Assembly: GCA_040223615.1 (NCBI GenBank)
Contig: JAVKFY010000044.1
Coordinates: forward strand, 1-58,344
Source of the DNA: JAVKFY01 sp040223615
GTDB taxonomy: Bacteria > Pseudomonadota > Alphaproteobacteria > GCA-2731375
Reading direction: 5' to 3'
DNA length: 58,344 nucleotides
The notes beneath the pieces were generated by a model that saw only the letters and a list, made by a program, of their open reading frames with translations, searched no databases and was not told where the DNA came from. Below are positions 50,601 through 58,344 of this stretch, piece by piece; the stretch's first letter is position 1; each line of letters starts with the position of its first letter. The position numbers and the translations under genes were made by a program.

Positions 50601-51462
50601 TCACTCTTTCAGCGACACGCTCGGCGATGGCGACGATGCGCGTCATCTCGCGCAGTACTGGCTTCTCGATCAGCTTGCCGTCGATGACGACGAGGCCGGT
50701 GTCGGCCTCCGCGAAGGTTGTCAGGATGCGTCGCGCGCGGGCGACCGTCGCTTCGTCGGGCGTGAACACGGCGTTGATCGCGGCGATCTGCTTCGGGTGG
50801 ATCGCGCCCTTGCCGGAAAAGCCCAGGTCGCGCACCAGCGCCGCCTCGCGCGCCATGCCGTCGGGGTCCTCCAGGTCGAGCCACGGCACGTCGATGGCGT
50901 CGATGCCGACCGAGGCGGCCGCGTGCACGATGCGGCTGCGGGCGTAGAGCAGCGGCTCGTAGGCGTTCTTGCAGCGCAGCTCGGCGGCCATGTCGACGCC
51001 GCCGAAGAACAACGCGTCGATCCGGGGTGAGGCGCGCGCGATGTCCATCACCGCCTCCAACGCCGAATTGGTCTCGATGATCACGTGCAGCCGTGTCGGG
51101 TGGCCGCGTTCGCTCAGCACGTCGTCGAGCCAGACCACCTCGTCCGGTGTGCGCACCTTCGGCAGCATCAGCGCCGGCGGCGGCGTGTCGGTGGCCAGCA
51201 CCGCCTGCACGTCCGCGAGGCCAAATGCCTCGCGCAGGCAGTTGATGCGCACGATCCGCTCCACGCCGTCGTCGGCCTGCGGCTCGGCGAACAGCGCGAT
51301 GGCATTGGTCCGTGCGGCGGCCTTGTCCTTCGGCGCCACGCCGTCTTCCAGCTCGACGCAGACAATGTCGGTACCCGAGGCCAGCGCCTTCGGGTACATC
51401 GCAGGGTTCAGGCCGGGCGTGAAGATGAAGCTGCGCCGCGGCCGCGCGATCCGTTCGCTCAC
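50575..51462 (-). CDS. HpcH/HpaI aldolase / citrate lyase beta-subunit-like (CitE) protein
   Basis: 295-residue TIM-barrel protein of the CitE-like group, which cleaves or makes beta-hydroxyacyl-CoA compounds (malyl-, citramalyl- or beta-methylmalyl-CoA). Motifs: FTPGLNPAMYPKALASGTDIVCVELEDGVAPKDK, HVIIETNSALEAVMDIA (metal Glu), FGGVDMAAEL and GFSGKGAIHPKQI. It sits between the oxidoreductase and DUF1330 genes. Exact substrate not assignable. Confidence 0.88.
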   Translation of the reverse strand: MSERIARPRRSFIFTPGLNPAMYPKALASGTDIVCVELEDGVAPKDKAAARTNAIALFAEPQADDGVERIVRINCLREAFGLADVQAVLATDTPPPALMLPKVRTPDEVVWLDDVLSERGHPTRLHVIIETNSALEAVMDIARASPRIDALFFGGVDMAAELRCKNAYEPLLYARSRIVHAAASVGIDAIDVPWLDLEDPDGMAREAALVRDLGFSGKGAIHPKQIAAINAVFTPDEATVARARRILTTFAEADTGLVVIDGKLIEKPVLREMTRIVAIAERVAERVSDNRILDR

Positions 51463-51471
51463 GGGCGTCTC

Positions 51472-53676
51472 CTAGGCCGGTTCGACATCGACCCAGTTGG
51501 TGTTGTAGGTCATCGCGCCACACGGCGAGGCGACGTCGGCGGACAGCGCGTTGGCGCAGCCGGAGCGGTCGACGCCGTTCTCGTCCGGCGCGAACCAGGC
51601 GCCTTCCTTGATCGACACCACGCCCGGCGCGATCCGGTCGGTGACCTTGGCCGGCAGCAGCGTCGCGCCGTATTCGTTGAACACCCGCACCATCTGGCCG
51701 TCGACGATGCCTCGCGCGTCGGCGTCGTCGACATGCAGCCAGACGTCGTCGGGATCGACACGGCCGAGCTTCTCCTGGTTGCCATGCACCGAATGGGTGC
51801 GCGCCCGCGACTTGGGGCTCAGAAGTTGCAGCGGATGGCTGCCGGCCGGTGGCTCGACCCAGGTCGGCACGGCAGAGATTTCGCCCAGCCCGTACGGGTT
51901 CGGGTTCTCGGCCAGGGTCGTGGAATAGACCTCGATCTTGCCCGACGGGGTGGAAAATCTGTGCCGTTCGGGGTCACGGATCTGCGCCGCATAGGCTACG
52001 GCGTCGGCCGGGGCGGGCAGGCGGGCGACGCCGGCCTTGCGGAAGGCATCAAAGTCGCCGACCGCGTTGCCGGTCAGCTCACGCAGCCAGGTCTCCTCGT
52101 CGCGGTCGTTGTAGTCGTCGATGCCGACCCGCGTCGCCAGGTCGGCGAAGATGTCGATGTCGTTGCGGCACTCGCCCATCGGCGCAATCGCCTGGCGCAT
52201 GTAGATCGAGTAGTGCCCGGCGCCGGCCCACGGCGTGTGCACGTCGTTGCGCTCCCAGAAGGTCGTCGCGGGCAGCACGATGTCGGCATGTTGCGCGGTC
52301 GGCGTCAGGAAGTGGTCCTGCACCACGATGCACTCCACCCCGTCCAGCGACGCGGCGATCCGGCCCGCGTTCGGGCATTGGTTGAACAGGTCACCGCCGG
52401 CCGAGTAGATCAGCTTGATGTCGGCCGGATAGCCGCCGGCCTCGCCGCGTTCCAGCAGGTCGCCCAGCAGCGCCGTCGCCACGCGGGCGGACGTCGGGTT
52501 GGTGCCTTCGGGCAGCGAGCGGATGCCGGAGCGGCCGGTGGCGCCGTTCGACACGCCGGAACTGCCGCCGACGATGCCGACATTACCGGTGATCGCGGCC
52601 AGGGCGTAGGCGGCGCGGTGGAACTGCTCGCCGTTGATGGTTCGGCCCGGCGCGTAGCCGCACTGAATCGCCGCCGGCTTCGCGGTGGCGAACTCGATCG
52701 CCAGCCGGCGGATGGTTTCGGCCGGGATGCCGCACTTGCCGGCCGCCCATTCCGGCGTCTTCGCCACGCCGTCCACGTCGCCCATCAGGTAGGCCTTGTA
52801 GGAGGCGCCGCGCGGCGCGCCCGCGGGCAGGTGTTCGTCGTCGAAACCGAGCACGTATCTGTCGCAGTAGGCCTGGTCGTGCAGCCCCTCGGCCACGATC
52901 ACCTGCGCCATGGCGATCAGGGCGGCGGCGTCGGTCGACGGGCGGATGTAGATATGCTCGTCGGCCAGGCTGGCGCTGGTCCGGGTGCGGCGCGGATCGA
53001 CACAGACGATGCGCACGCCGGCCGCCTTGGCCTGGCGCAGATATTGCGGCGTGTTGGTGCCGAAATGGCCGTCGGCCGGGCTCCAGCCGCACATCACGAT
53101 CAGCTTTGAGTTGACGAAGTCGGTCGGCTCGCGCCCTGCCGCCTTGTACGGCACGTCCGGGCCATAGGTGGTGCGGACGGAGAAGATTTCCGCCTCGCAC
53201 GACATGTTCGACCACAGCACCGTGTTGCCGCCGAACTTGTTGAAGAATCGCGTCGCGGTCGACCGGTTGTGCAGCATCGACAGGCTGCCCGAGCGCGAGC
53301 CGTCGAGGATCGCCTTGTTGCCGTAGGTCTCGCGCACGCGCTTGAGCTCGGCCGCGACCGTATCCAGCGCCTCGTCCCAGGAAATCCGCTCGAACTGGCC
53401 GGAGCCGCGCGGGCCGGTGCGCCGCATCGGGTGCAGCAACCGGTCGGGGTGATAGACCCGCTCCACCATGCCCAGGCCACGCGCGCAGGCGGCCAGCGGC
53501 GGCAGGTCGGGATTCCAGCGCCGGCTGTCGGTGGAGATCTTCTCGATTCTGCCGTCGACCACGTGCGCGTTGACGACACAGCGCCCGCCGCAATTGTGGC
53601 CGCAGGTGCTGGTGACGACGGTCTCGCCCGGCTGGGCCGCCGGGCGCGGCGCCTCATAAATCGTGTGCGTGCTCAT
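51472..53676 (-). CDS. Molybdopterin-dependent oxidoreductase (DMSO reductase family)
   Basis: 734-residue bis-MGD enzyme. N-terminal [4Fe-4S] set C25-x3-C29-x3-C33-x30-C64 (STCGHNCGGRC ... LAACARG), then the central domains with SRSGSLSML, VMCGWSPADGHFGTN, VCVDPRRTRTS and the C-terminal PLQLLSPKSRARTHS / WLHVDDADARGIVDGQMV beta-barrel. A DmsA-like catalytic subunit, but there is no Tat signal and no FeS or membrane subunit next to it, so it is probably cytoplasmic with an unknown partner. The start ATG follows a TATAAT by six bases, suggesting a leaderless mRNA. Confidence 0.9.
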   Translation of the reverse strand: MSTHTIYEAPRPAAQPGETVVTSTCGHNCGGRCVVNAHVVDGRIEKISTDSRRWNPDLPPLAACARGLGMVERVYHPDRLLHPMRRTGPRGSGQFERISWDEALDTVAAELKRVRETYGNKAILDGSRSGSLSMLHNRSTATRFFNKFGGNTVLWSNMSCEAEIFSVRTTYGPDVPYKAAGREPTDFVNSKLIVMCGWSPADGHFGTNTPQYLRQAKAAGVRIVCVDPRRTRTSASLADEHIYIRPSTDAAALIAMAQVIVAEGLHDQAYCDRYVLGFDDEHLPAGAPRGASYKAYLMGDVDGVAKTPEWAAGKCGIPAETIRRLAIEFATAKPAAIQCGYAPGRTINGEQFHRAAYALAAITGNVGIVGGSSGVSNGATGRSGIRSLPEGTNPTSARVATALLGDLLERGEAGGYPADIKLIYSAGGDLFNQCPNAGRIAASLDGVECIVVQDHFLTPTAQHADIVLPATTFWERNDVHTPWAGAGHYSIYMRQAIAPMGECRNDIDIFADLATRVGIDDYNDRDEETWLRELTGNAVGDFDAFRKAGVARLPAPADAVAYAAQIRDPERHRFSTPSGKIEVYSTTLAENPNPYGLGEISAVPTWVEPPAGSHPLQLLSPKSRARTHSVHGNQEKLGRVDPDDVWLHVDDADARGIVDGQMVRVFNEYGATLLPAKVTDRIAPGVVSIKEGAWFAPDENGVDRSGCANALSADVASPCGAMTYNTNWVDVEPA

Positions 53677-53682
53677 GCGTGC

Positions 53683-53688
53683 ATTATA
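53683..53688 (-). promoter_or_regulatory. -10 box TATAAT before the molybdopterin oxidoreductase
   Basis: Perfect TATAAT on the minus strand, six bases before the ATG at 53676; no Shine-Dalgarno between them and no good -35. The mRNA would start at or next to the AUG. Confidence 0.45.
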
Positions 53689-53816
53689 GCCGGCAACCGT
53701 GACCGTTACTTCGGTTATGAACGAACTTCCGCATGCCGGACGGCGGGCTGGAGATTTCGGATGCGTCCCACGCCGAAATCGCCTACACGCGCGGCAACCG
53801 TTGAGGGGACATCGCC

Positions 53817-54548
53817 ATGCTCGACTGGATCGCCGATCCCGCCATCTGGGCCAGCCTGCTGACGCTGACCGCGCTGGAGATCGTGCTCGGTATCGACAAC
53901 GTGATCTTCATCTCGATCCTGGCTGACCGCCTGCCGGTCGAGCAGCGCCGCCGCGCGCGCCTGATCGGGCTCAGCGGCGCCCTGATCATGCGGATCATCC
54001 TGCTGGCGATGATCACCTGGATCATCGGCCTGACCAAGCCGGTGTTCACCGCCTTCGAGATCGACTTCTCGTGGCGCGACCTGATCCTGCTGGCCGGCGG
54101 TCTGTTTCTGCTGGCGAAATCGACGCGCGAGATCCACCACTCGGTGGAGGGCGACGGCATTGACGGTGCGGGCGGTCAGGCCACCCTCAATTTCGGCGTC
54201 GCCATCCTGCAGATCATGCTGCTCGACCTGGTTTTCTCGCTTGATTCCATCGTCACCGCCATCGGCATGGCGCAGGAACTGTGGGTCATGGTCGCGGCCG
54301 TGGTCATCTCGATGGCGGTGATGTTCGTCGCTTCGGGACCGATTTCGGCGTTCGTGTCGCGCCATCCCACGGTGAAGATGCTGGCGCTGAGCTTCCTGCT
54401 GCTGATCGGTGTTGCGCTGATCGCCGATGGGCTGCATTTCCACATCCCCAAGGGCTACCTGTATTTTGCGGTCGCCTTCTCGGTCGGTGTCGAGGCGCTG
54501 AACCTGATGGCGTCGCGCCGGCGCAAGGCGGCCAAAGGCGGTGCCTAG
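53817..54548 (+). CDS. TerC family integral membrane protein
   Basis: 243 residues with about seven membrane helices. Family signatures: LEIVLGIDNVIFISIL (Asp in helix 1), LIGLSGALIMRIILL, WRDLILLAGGLFLLAKSTREIHH, LDLVFSLDSIVTAIGM and HFHIPKGYLYFAVAFSVGVEALN. TerC-type proteins are tied to metal export (manganese) and tellurite resistance. GAGGGG lies about seven bases before ATG 53817. It ends at tandem terminators. Confidence 0.93.
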   Translation: MLDWIADPAIWASLLTLTALEIVLGIDNVIFISILADRLPVEQRRRARLIGLSGALIMRIILLAMITWIIGLTKPVFTAFEIDFSWRDLILLAGGLFLLAKSTREIHHSVEGDGIDGAGGQATLNFGVAILQIMLLDLVFSLDSIVTAIGMAQELWVMVAAVVISMAVMFVASGPISAFVSRHPTVKMLALSFLLLIGVALIADGLHFHIPKGYLYFAVAFSVGVEALNLMASRRRKAAKGGA

Positions 54549-54557
54549 GAACACGAA

Positions 54558-54575
54558 AGGCGCCCGAAGGCGCCT
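54558..54575. terminator. Hairpin AGGCGCC-CGAA-GGCGCCT
   Basis: Perfect seven-base stem with a tetraloop, ten bases after the terC stop. First of two hairpins in tandem. Confidence 0.6.
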
Positions 54576-54594
54576 CATGCAGGCCGGATGGAAC

Positions 54595-54620
54595 AAAGCC
54601 CCGCGTCCGGGCGGGGCTTT
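54595..54620. terminator. Bidirectional rho-independent terminator
   Basis: AAAGCCCCGC-N6-GCGGGGCTTT, ten-base perfect stem flanked by A and T bases, between convergent terC and the GcrA-like gene. It serves both strands. Confidence 0.85.
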
Positions 54621-54622
54621 GA

Positions 54623-54814
54623 TCAGGCGGCGCGGCGGTGCGGAATGAACTGCTGCCGCGGCTCGGTCTCATGCTCGCGCAGCGCCATCTTGAAGTGGGT
54701 GCCGCAGTAAGAACTGCCGAGCTTGCGGCTTTCGCCGCAATAGTGGTGGTTCGGCTTGTCGCCGTGGTCCCACATCGGCCATTTGCAGCCACGCGGGGAA
54801 AAAGACTTCTCCAT
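54623..54814 (-). CDS. GcrA-like zinc-binding mini-protein
   Basis: 63 residues from ATG 54814 (MEKSFSPRGCKWPMWD). The segment C-K-W-P...HHYCGE...SSYCGTHFKMAL resembles the C-terminal Cys/His cluster of GcrA, the alphaproteobacterial cell-cycle regulator, which there follows a DNA-binding helix-turn-helix; this protein has only the cluster and a basic tail. A small zinc-binding protein, possibly a sigma-factor- or RNA-polymerase-binding module (inference from GcrA). An upstream TTG-like frame to 54847 exists but is less likely. Confidence 0.7.
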   Translation of the reverse strand: MEKSFSPRGCKWPMWDHGDKPNHHYCGESRKLGSSYCGTHFKMALREHETEPRQQFIPHRRAA

Positions 54815-54947
54815 TGCTCTACTCTCGTTTACGGAATTGCGGAACACCTGCGGATTTGGTTTCGCAGGTGCGAAAGATCAAGTGTGATACTTTGATGATA
54901 GACACAGGGCGACGCGACATAGGGTCGCACGAACGGAGCCGCTGGCG

Positions 54948-55898
54948 ATGCCGCTGGACTGGTTGATCGTCAGCCAGGGCCAGATCGGCCTGTGGTTGCT
55001 GGGCATCGGCGGGCTCTACGTGGCGCTCATCCTGGTGCCCTTGACCGCCCGCGCGAGCTGGCGCTCGCGGCTGCTGCTGGGTACTGACGCATTCTCCAAG
55101 TTCCTGTCGGGACTGTTGTTTTCGGTGCCGGGCATCGTCTTCAACCTGGCCGTGCTGGTGCTCGCGGTGGGCGGCGCGGCGCTGTGGGCGCTGCAGCCGA
55201 TCCCGCGTCTGCACGAGATCGAGCCGGTCGAAGAGGTCCGCGTTGCGCCGGACAATAGCAAGCTCATCCTCTATGTCGGGGGCTGGGCCGGAGAGGACGC
55301 GCGTCGGCTGGTCGAATTGCTGCGCGGCGACCGCGCGCTGGCCGACGCCGACATTCTGGTGGTCGATTACGTCGACGTGTTGGCCCGGCGCGAGCCGCGT
55401 CTGATCGAGCTGGCGCAGGGCCTCTATGCACCGGTCCATGGCGCCATCGCCGATCCGAAATACAAGTCCGTCGTGGTGATCGGACATTCCGTTGGCGGCC
55501 TGCTGGCCCGCTGGTGGGCGGCGCCGATGGCGAAACGCGACAAACCGTTGCCGGTCAAGGCGCTGATCGACCTGGCGGTGCCCAAGAGCGGCGCCGACCT
55601 GAGCGCGCTCGGCCGGGTGCTGGGGCTGCGGCCCGACCTGCTGGCCGACGTCGATGACGACGCCGGCCTGGCCGGCGCCGCGACCCGCCGGTTCCGCGAG
55701 TGGATGCCGAATACCGGCGTCTACTGCCAGCGCGGCGACAAGGACAAGGTGGTGCCGCGCGACAGCGCCATGCAGAGCTGCGCCCGACGCGAGGAGGATC
55801 CGGATGCCGACCACCGCACCATCGCGGCGCCGGCTGACCGCGAGACGCTGACCTACCGCCGGGTGTCGGGGCTGGTGGCCGAGGCGCTGGCGCGCTGA
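54948..55898 (+). CDS. Membrane-anchored alpha/beta-hydrolase-like protein
   Basis: 316 residues. Two hydrophobic helices (about 13-33 and 56-82), then an alpha/beta-hydrolase-like domain with nucleophile elbow VVVIGHSVGGLLARWW (about 180-195) and a likely catalytic-His region near DADHRTIAAP. The Asp partner is uncertain. Substrate unknown; lipid or ester hydrolysis at the inner membrane is plausible. The 3' end overlaps the convergent lipoprotein hydrolase by 46 bases. Confidence 0.75.
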   Translation: MPLDWLIVSQGQIGLWLLGIGGLYVALILVPLTARASWRSRLLLGTDAFSKFLSGLLFSVPGIVFNLAVLVLAVGGAALWALQPIPRLHEIEPVEEVRVAPDNSKLILYVGGWAGEDARRLVELLRGDRALADADILVVDYVDVLARREPRLIELAQGLYAPVHGAIADPKYKSVVVIGHSVGGLLARWWAAPMAKRDKPLPVKALIDLAVPKSGADLSALGRVLGLRPDLLADVDDDAGLAGAATRRFREWMPNTGVYCQRGDKDKVVPRDSAMQSCARREEDPDADHRTIAAPADRETLTYRRVSGLVAEALAR

Positions 55899-56809
55899 GC
55901 CGCGATCCAGCCGGCGACGTCGCGCCACACCGTCTCCGCCTGCAGGTCGCGCAGCAGCATGTGATAGCCTTCGGGGTAGCGGATAGTGCGGTTGGGCGCG
56001 TCGAGCTTGGCCGCCATCGCCGCCACCGGGCCGGGCGGCACGATCTCGTCGCGCTCGCCGTAGAGCAGCAGCACCGGGACGCTGACCCCGCCAGCCGCCG
56101 CCTGCGCCCGGCCCATCAACTGGGTCAGGCCGTACACCGCGTCGACCCGCGTGCGCTTGATCACCAGCGGATCGCGGCCCAGCGCCCGCAGCATCTCGAT
56201 ATTGTCCGACGGGATCCGCCGCAGGCCGCCGCCGGTGGCATGGTTCCATGGCGTCGTATGCGCCATGAACCAGATCCCGGCGCGGAAGAGGGGGTTCATC
56301 TCCTTGCCGCCCCACACCGCCGGCGCCGCCAGGATCAGCCCGTCGGCGTGCGCCTCGCCGTCGGCCAGCGCCAGGATCGAGACCGCGCCGCCCATCGAGT
56401 CGCCGAGCAGGTAGACCGGCGTGTCCGGATGCCGCGCCCGCAACGCCGTCAGCGCGCCGCGGGCATCGGCGACCAGCGTTTCCGGCGCGGCCCAGATGCC
56501 AGGTTGCGGCGCCGCGCCGAAGCCGCGCTGGTCGATGGCGTAGGTGGCGATGCCGTGTTTGGCCCACCATGCGGCCGGCGCCGCGAAGGCATTGCCGTAG
56601 TCGTTGAAACCGTGCAGCGCCAGCACCACCGCCCTGGTATGCGGGTTCGCCGGCCAGTGCTTTAGCGGTAGTCGCGCGCCGTCGGCCGCGACATAGGCCT
56701 CGTCGGTGAGTGCCGGGCTCTGCACTGCCGGCCCCATCTCCTGCACGCTCGGCGCGCAGGCGGCCAGCGACAGCATGAATTGCAGCATGAGCAGCGCGGG
56801 CCATCTCAT
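55853..56809 (-). CDS. Lipoprotein alpha/beta hydrolase (monoacylglycerol-lipase-like)
   Basis: 318 residues with a lipoprotein signal peptide (lipobox LAAC, C18). Hydrolase fold with VVLALHGFNDYGNAFAAPA (oxyanion loop), YAIDQRGFGAAPQPGIW, nucleophile elbow YLLGDSMGGAVS, and LLLYGERDEIVPP followed by the catalytic-His region GYHMLLRD. It resembles monoacylglycerol lipases/lysophospholipases. Probably anchored in a membrane on the periplasmic side. Start ATG 56809 overlaps the DNA-glycosylase stop by four bases. Confidence 0.88.
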   Translation of the reverse strand: MRWPALLMLQFMLSLAACAPSVQEMGPAVQSPALTDEAYVAADGARLPLKHWPANPHTRAVVLALHGFNDYGNAFAAPAAWWAKHGIATYAIDQRGFGAAPQPGIWAAPETLVADARGALTALRARHPDTPVYLLGDSMGGAVSILALADGEAHADGLILAAPAVWGGKEMNPLFRAGIWFMAHTTPWNHATGGGLRRIPSDNIEMLRALGRDPLVIKRTRVDAVYGLTQLMGRAQAAAGGVSVPVLLLYGERDEIVPPGPVAAMAAKLDAPNRTIRYPEGYHMLLRDLQAETVWRDVAGWIAAQRASASATSPDTRR

Positions 56810-57405
56810 CCGCCGCCCTCCAGCAGTGCCGCGACCCGCGCCCGCAACTCAGGCAGCAGTTCGGCGTCGAACCACGGATTCTTCCTCTGCCACCCGGTGG
56901 TGCGCCAAGAGGGGTGCGGCAGCGGCAGAAACCCCGGCCCATGGTCGCGCCAGCCGGCGACCGTCGCCGTCAGCGTCTTTCCGGCGCCCTTGCCGAGGTA
57001 ATAGCGCTGGGCATACATGCCGACCAGCAAGGTGAGCGGTACGTCGGCGAGGTGCGGTGCCAGGCGCGGATGCCACGTCGGCGCGCATTCCGGCCGTGGC
57101 GGATTGTCGCCGCCGCGCGCGTCGCGGCCCGGATAGCAGAAGCCCATCGGCACGATCGCCACCCGGCTGGCGTCATAGAAAGTCTCGCGGTCGAGTTGCA
57201 GCCAGTCGCGCAAGCGGTCGCCGCTGGCGTCGTCCCACGGGATACCGCTCTCGTGCACCTTGGTCCCCGGCGCCTGGCCGACGATCAGCAGCCGCGCCCC
57301 CGGCTCGACGCGCAGCACCGGACGCGGCCCGAGCGGCAGCGCGTCCGCGCAGATCGTGCAGGCGCGCACCTCGCGCAGCAGCCGGGGCAGGGCGGTAACG
57401 GTCAT
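56806..57405 (-). CDS. Uracil-DNA glycosylase family protein
   Basis: 199 residues from ATG 57405. Superfamily motif A is LLIVGQAPGTKVHESGIPWDDASGDRLRDWL, and the distal motif is LPHPSWRTTGWQRKNPWF. The GQAPG and HPS elements mark the UDG superfamily, though the Cys arrangement of the family-4 FeS cluster is only partly seen (C29, C32 in VRACTICA). Likely base-excision repair, or an unassigned subfamily. Divergent from the MORN-repeat gene. Confidence 0.85.
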   Translation of the reverse strand: MTVTALPRLLREVRACTICADALPLGPRPVLRVEPGARLLIVGQAPGTKVHESGIPWDDASGDRLRDWLQLDRETFYDASRVAIVPMGFCYPGRDARGGDNPPRPECAPTWHPRLAPHLADVPLTLLVGMYAQRYYLGKGAGKTLTATVAGWRDHGPGFLPLPHPSWRTTGWQRKNPWFDAELLPELRARVAALLEGGG

Positions 57406-57469
57406 CGGGGCCGCACTTTGCCGCCACGCCCGTCTGGCTGGCAAGCATCGACGCGGCCCGACTTCGCCG

Positions 57470-57475
57470 TATACT
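57470..57475 (+). promoter_or_regulatory. -10 box TATACT before the MORN-repeat gene
   Basis: TATACT, seven bases before ATG 57483, with no Shine-Dalgarno in between; leaderless start likely. The -35 is weak. Confidence 0.4.
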
Positions 57476-57482
57476 CCGCGCC

Positions 57483-58344
57483 ATGCGATGGCCGCTTGTG
57501 TTGTTACTGACCTGCGCGTGTGCCGCGCCCGCCCTGGCGGCGACGCCGGGCGGTCCGAACTGGATCGTCGATCCCGACAAGGGGTGCGGCACCTCGAACC
57601 CGTTCCCGAACCCTGACGACCGGATCGAGTGGGATGGCGGCTGCCGCAACGGCATGCTGCACGGGCCCGGGACCCTGATCTGGTCGCAGAAGGGCGAGGA
57701 ATACGAGCGCGACGAAGGCAACTTCACCGACGGCGAGCTCGATGGCCCGGCGATCATCAGCTTCCCCGACGGCCGGCGCATCCACGGGCGCTATCGCGAC
57801 GGCACCCGCGACGGGCCGTTCACCGTGGTGATGCCCGACGGCACCCACGTCCGCGCCACCTACCGCGACGGCGAACTGGTCGGCGAGTACCAGATGTCGG
57901 CCTCCGAGGTCGATGCGTGGGCGGCGGAACGCGCCGCCGCGCCGCCGCCGACCACGGTCACCGAGGTCACCGGCACGGGCGACAGGGTTCGTACCACGAC
58001 GACGACCGAGGCCGCGCCGCCATCACCTCCGGCGCCGCCGGCGGTCGATACCGGCCGGCCGCCGCGGCTCGGCCAGACCCGCCCGACCGTCGCCGCGCCG
58101 GTGCCGAGACGCGAGACGACGCCCGCGCCAACCCCGGCGCCGCCACCGGCACGAACTGGCAAGCCGCCACGGCTGGCCGCCGCGCCACCGCCGCCACCCG
58201 CGCCGGCACCAATCCCGACACCGACACCGACACCACCGGCCGTGATCGAACGCGGGACGCCGCTACCGGCCTTGCCGACCCGGCGCTCGACGCCGTCGAT
58301 CGTGCAGCGCTCGACGACCCCGCCGCCGCCACCGCCGCCGCCGA
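57483..58344 (+). CDS. MORN-repeat secreted protein with proline-rich tail (partial, runs off the right edge)
   Basis: Open frame from ATG 57483 with no stop before the window end (287 codons seen). Signal peptide (RWPLVLLLTCACAAPALA), then MORN-type repeats (GMLHGPGTLIWSQKGEEYER, FTDGELDGPAIISFPDGRRIHG, YRDGTRDGPFTVVMPDG, TYRDGELVGEYQM; about residues 55-138), then a long Pro/Thr/Ala-rich stretch with runs of Pro near the edge. MORN repeats often bind lipids or act as scaffolds. Secretion and the flexible Pro-rich region suggest a periplasmic, envelope-spanning protein; the C-terminal domain is missing from view. Confidence 0.85.
   Translation, partial: MRWPLVLLLTCACAAPALAATPGGPNWIVDPDKGCGTSNPFPNPDDRIEWDGGCRNGMLHGPGTLIWSQKGEEYERDEGNFTDGELDGPAIISFPDGRRIHGRYRDGTRDGPFTVVMPDGTHVRATYRDGELVGEYQMSASEVDAWAAERAAAPPPTTVTEVTGTGDRVRTTTTTEAAPPSPPAPPAVDTGRPPRLGQTRPTVAAPVPRRETTPAPTPAPPPARTGKPPRLAAAPPPPPAPAPIPTPTPTPPAVIERGTPLPALPTRRSTPSIVQRSTTPPPPPPPP

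Noticed and set aside
53689..53816. yybP-ykoY manganese riboswitch upstream of terC
   Set aside because: Conserved loop sequences of that riboswitch are not present.
1..58344. CRISPR arrays, insertion sequences, prophage modules
   Set aside because: No regularly spaced repeats, transposase, integrase or phage structural cluster found; the collar-like protein at 40206 stands alone.

Overview
The window is high-GC DNA (roughly two thirds G+C by eye) with tightly packed genes and many ATGA stop/start overlaps. The gene content points to an alphaproteobacterium, probably a Rhodospirillales-like lineage. Supporting signs are a SapC-family protein, a GcrA-like zinc mini-protein, class II DAHP synthase, a glmS-glmU pair, and -10 elements of the CTATAG type. 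No transposase, integrase, prophage block, rRNA or CRISPR array was seen. There is one tRNA, tRNA-Val(CAC).

Layout. 201-9701: an MFS transporter; a minus-strand operon of two acyl-CoA dehydrogenases and a short MetE-like methyltransferase; a DUF559 nuclease gene bracketed by inverted repeats; a glutathione S-transferase; gpt; two tandem micro-ORFs leading into a sapC-like gene; two more MFS transporters. 9752-16141: puuE, a GNAT acetyltransferase, two crotonases and a hybrid sensor whose kinase core is degenerate. 16236-18873 (minus): a sigma-54-dependent NtrC-type response regulator and a PAS histidine kinase.

19281-32623 is the outstanding region: seven co-directional genes that look like an electron conduit from cytoplasm to cell surface. 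The order is (1) an FAD/NAD(P) oxidoreductase fused to two cyclic-nucleotide-binding domains and a four-[4Fe-4S] module, (2) a di-heme cytochrome b, (3) a membrane-anchored decaheme cytochrome c with a cytoplasmic FHA-like domain, (4) a small secreted protein, (5) a secreted protein with two HbpS/GlcG-like domains, (6) an outer-membrane beta-barrel protein, and (7) a 1355-residue secreted decaheme cytochrome fused to an LVIVD-type beta-propeller. Together they would carry 20 c-type hemes, 2 b-type hemes, 4 Fe-S clusters and one FAD. The logic resembles porin-cytochrome conduits (Mtr/Pio type), but the domain fusions are unusual. The two-component genes are divergent from it and may control it.

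32710-45122 is mostly minus-strand housekeeping: nicotinate phosphoribosyltransferase, class II DAHP synthase, glutathione reductase, succinate-semialdehyde dehydrogenase, an MFS transporter, a thioesterase, then glmS and glmU. A lower-GC gene for a membrane-anchored collagen-like protein with a phage-tail-collar-like end interrupts it (40206-40877).

45281-58344: gph, tRNA-Val, a VapBC toxin-antitoxin pair, an NtaA-type flavin monooxygenase, a CACHE-like histidine kinase, a DUF1330/CitE-like/molybdopterin oxidoreductase cluster with a leftover duplicate of the oxidoreductase tail, TerC, a GcrA-like mini-protein, two alpha/beta hydrolases, a uracil-DNA glycosylase family protein, and a MORN-repeat protein that runs off the right edge.
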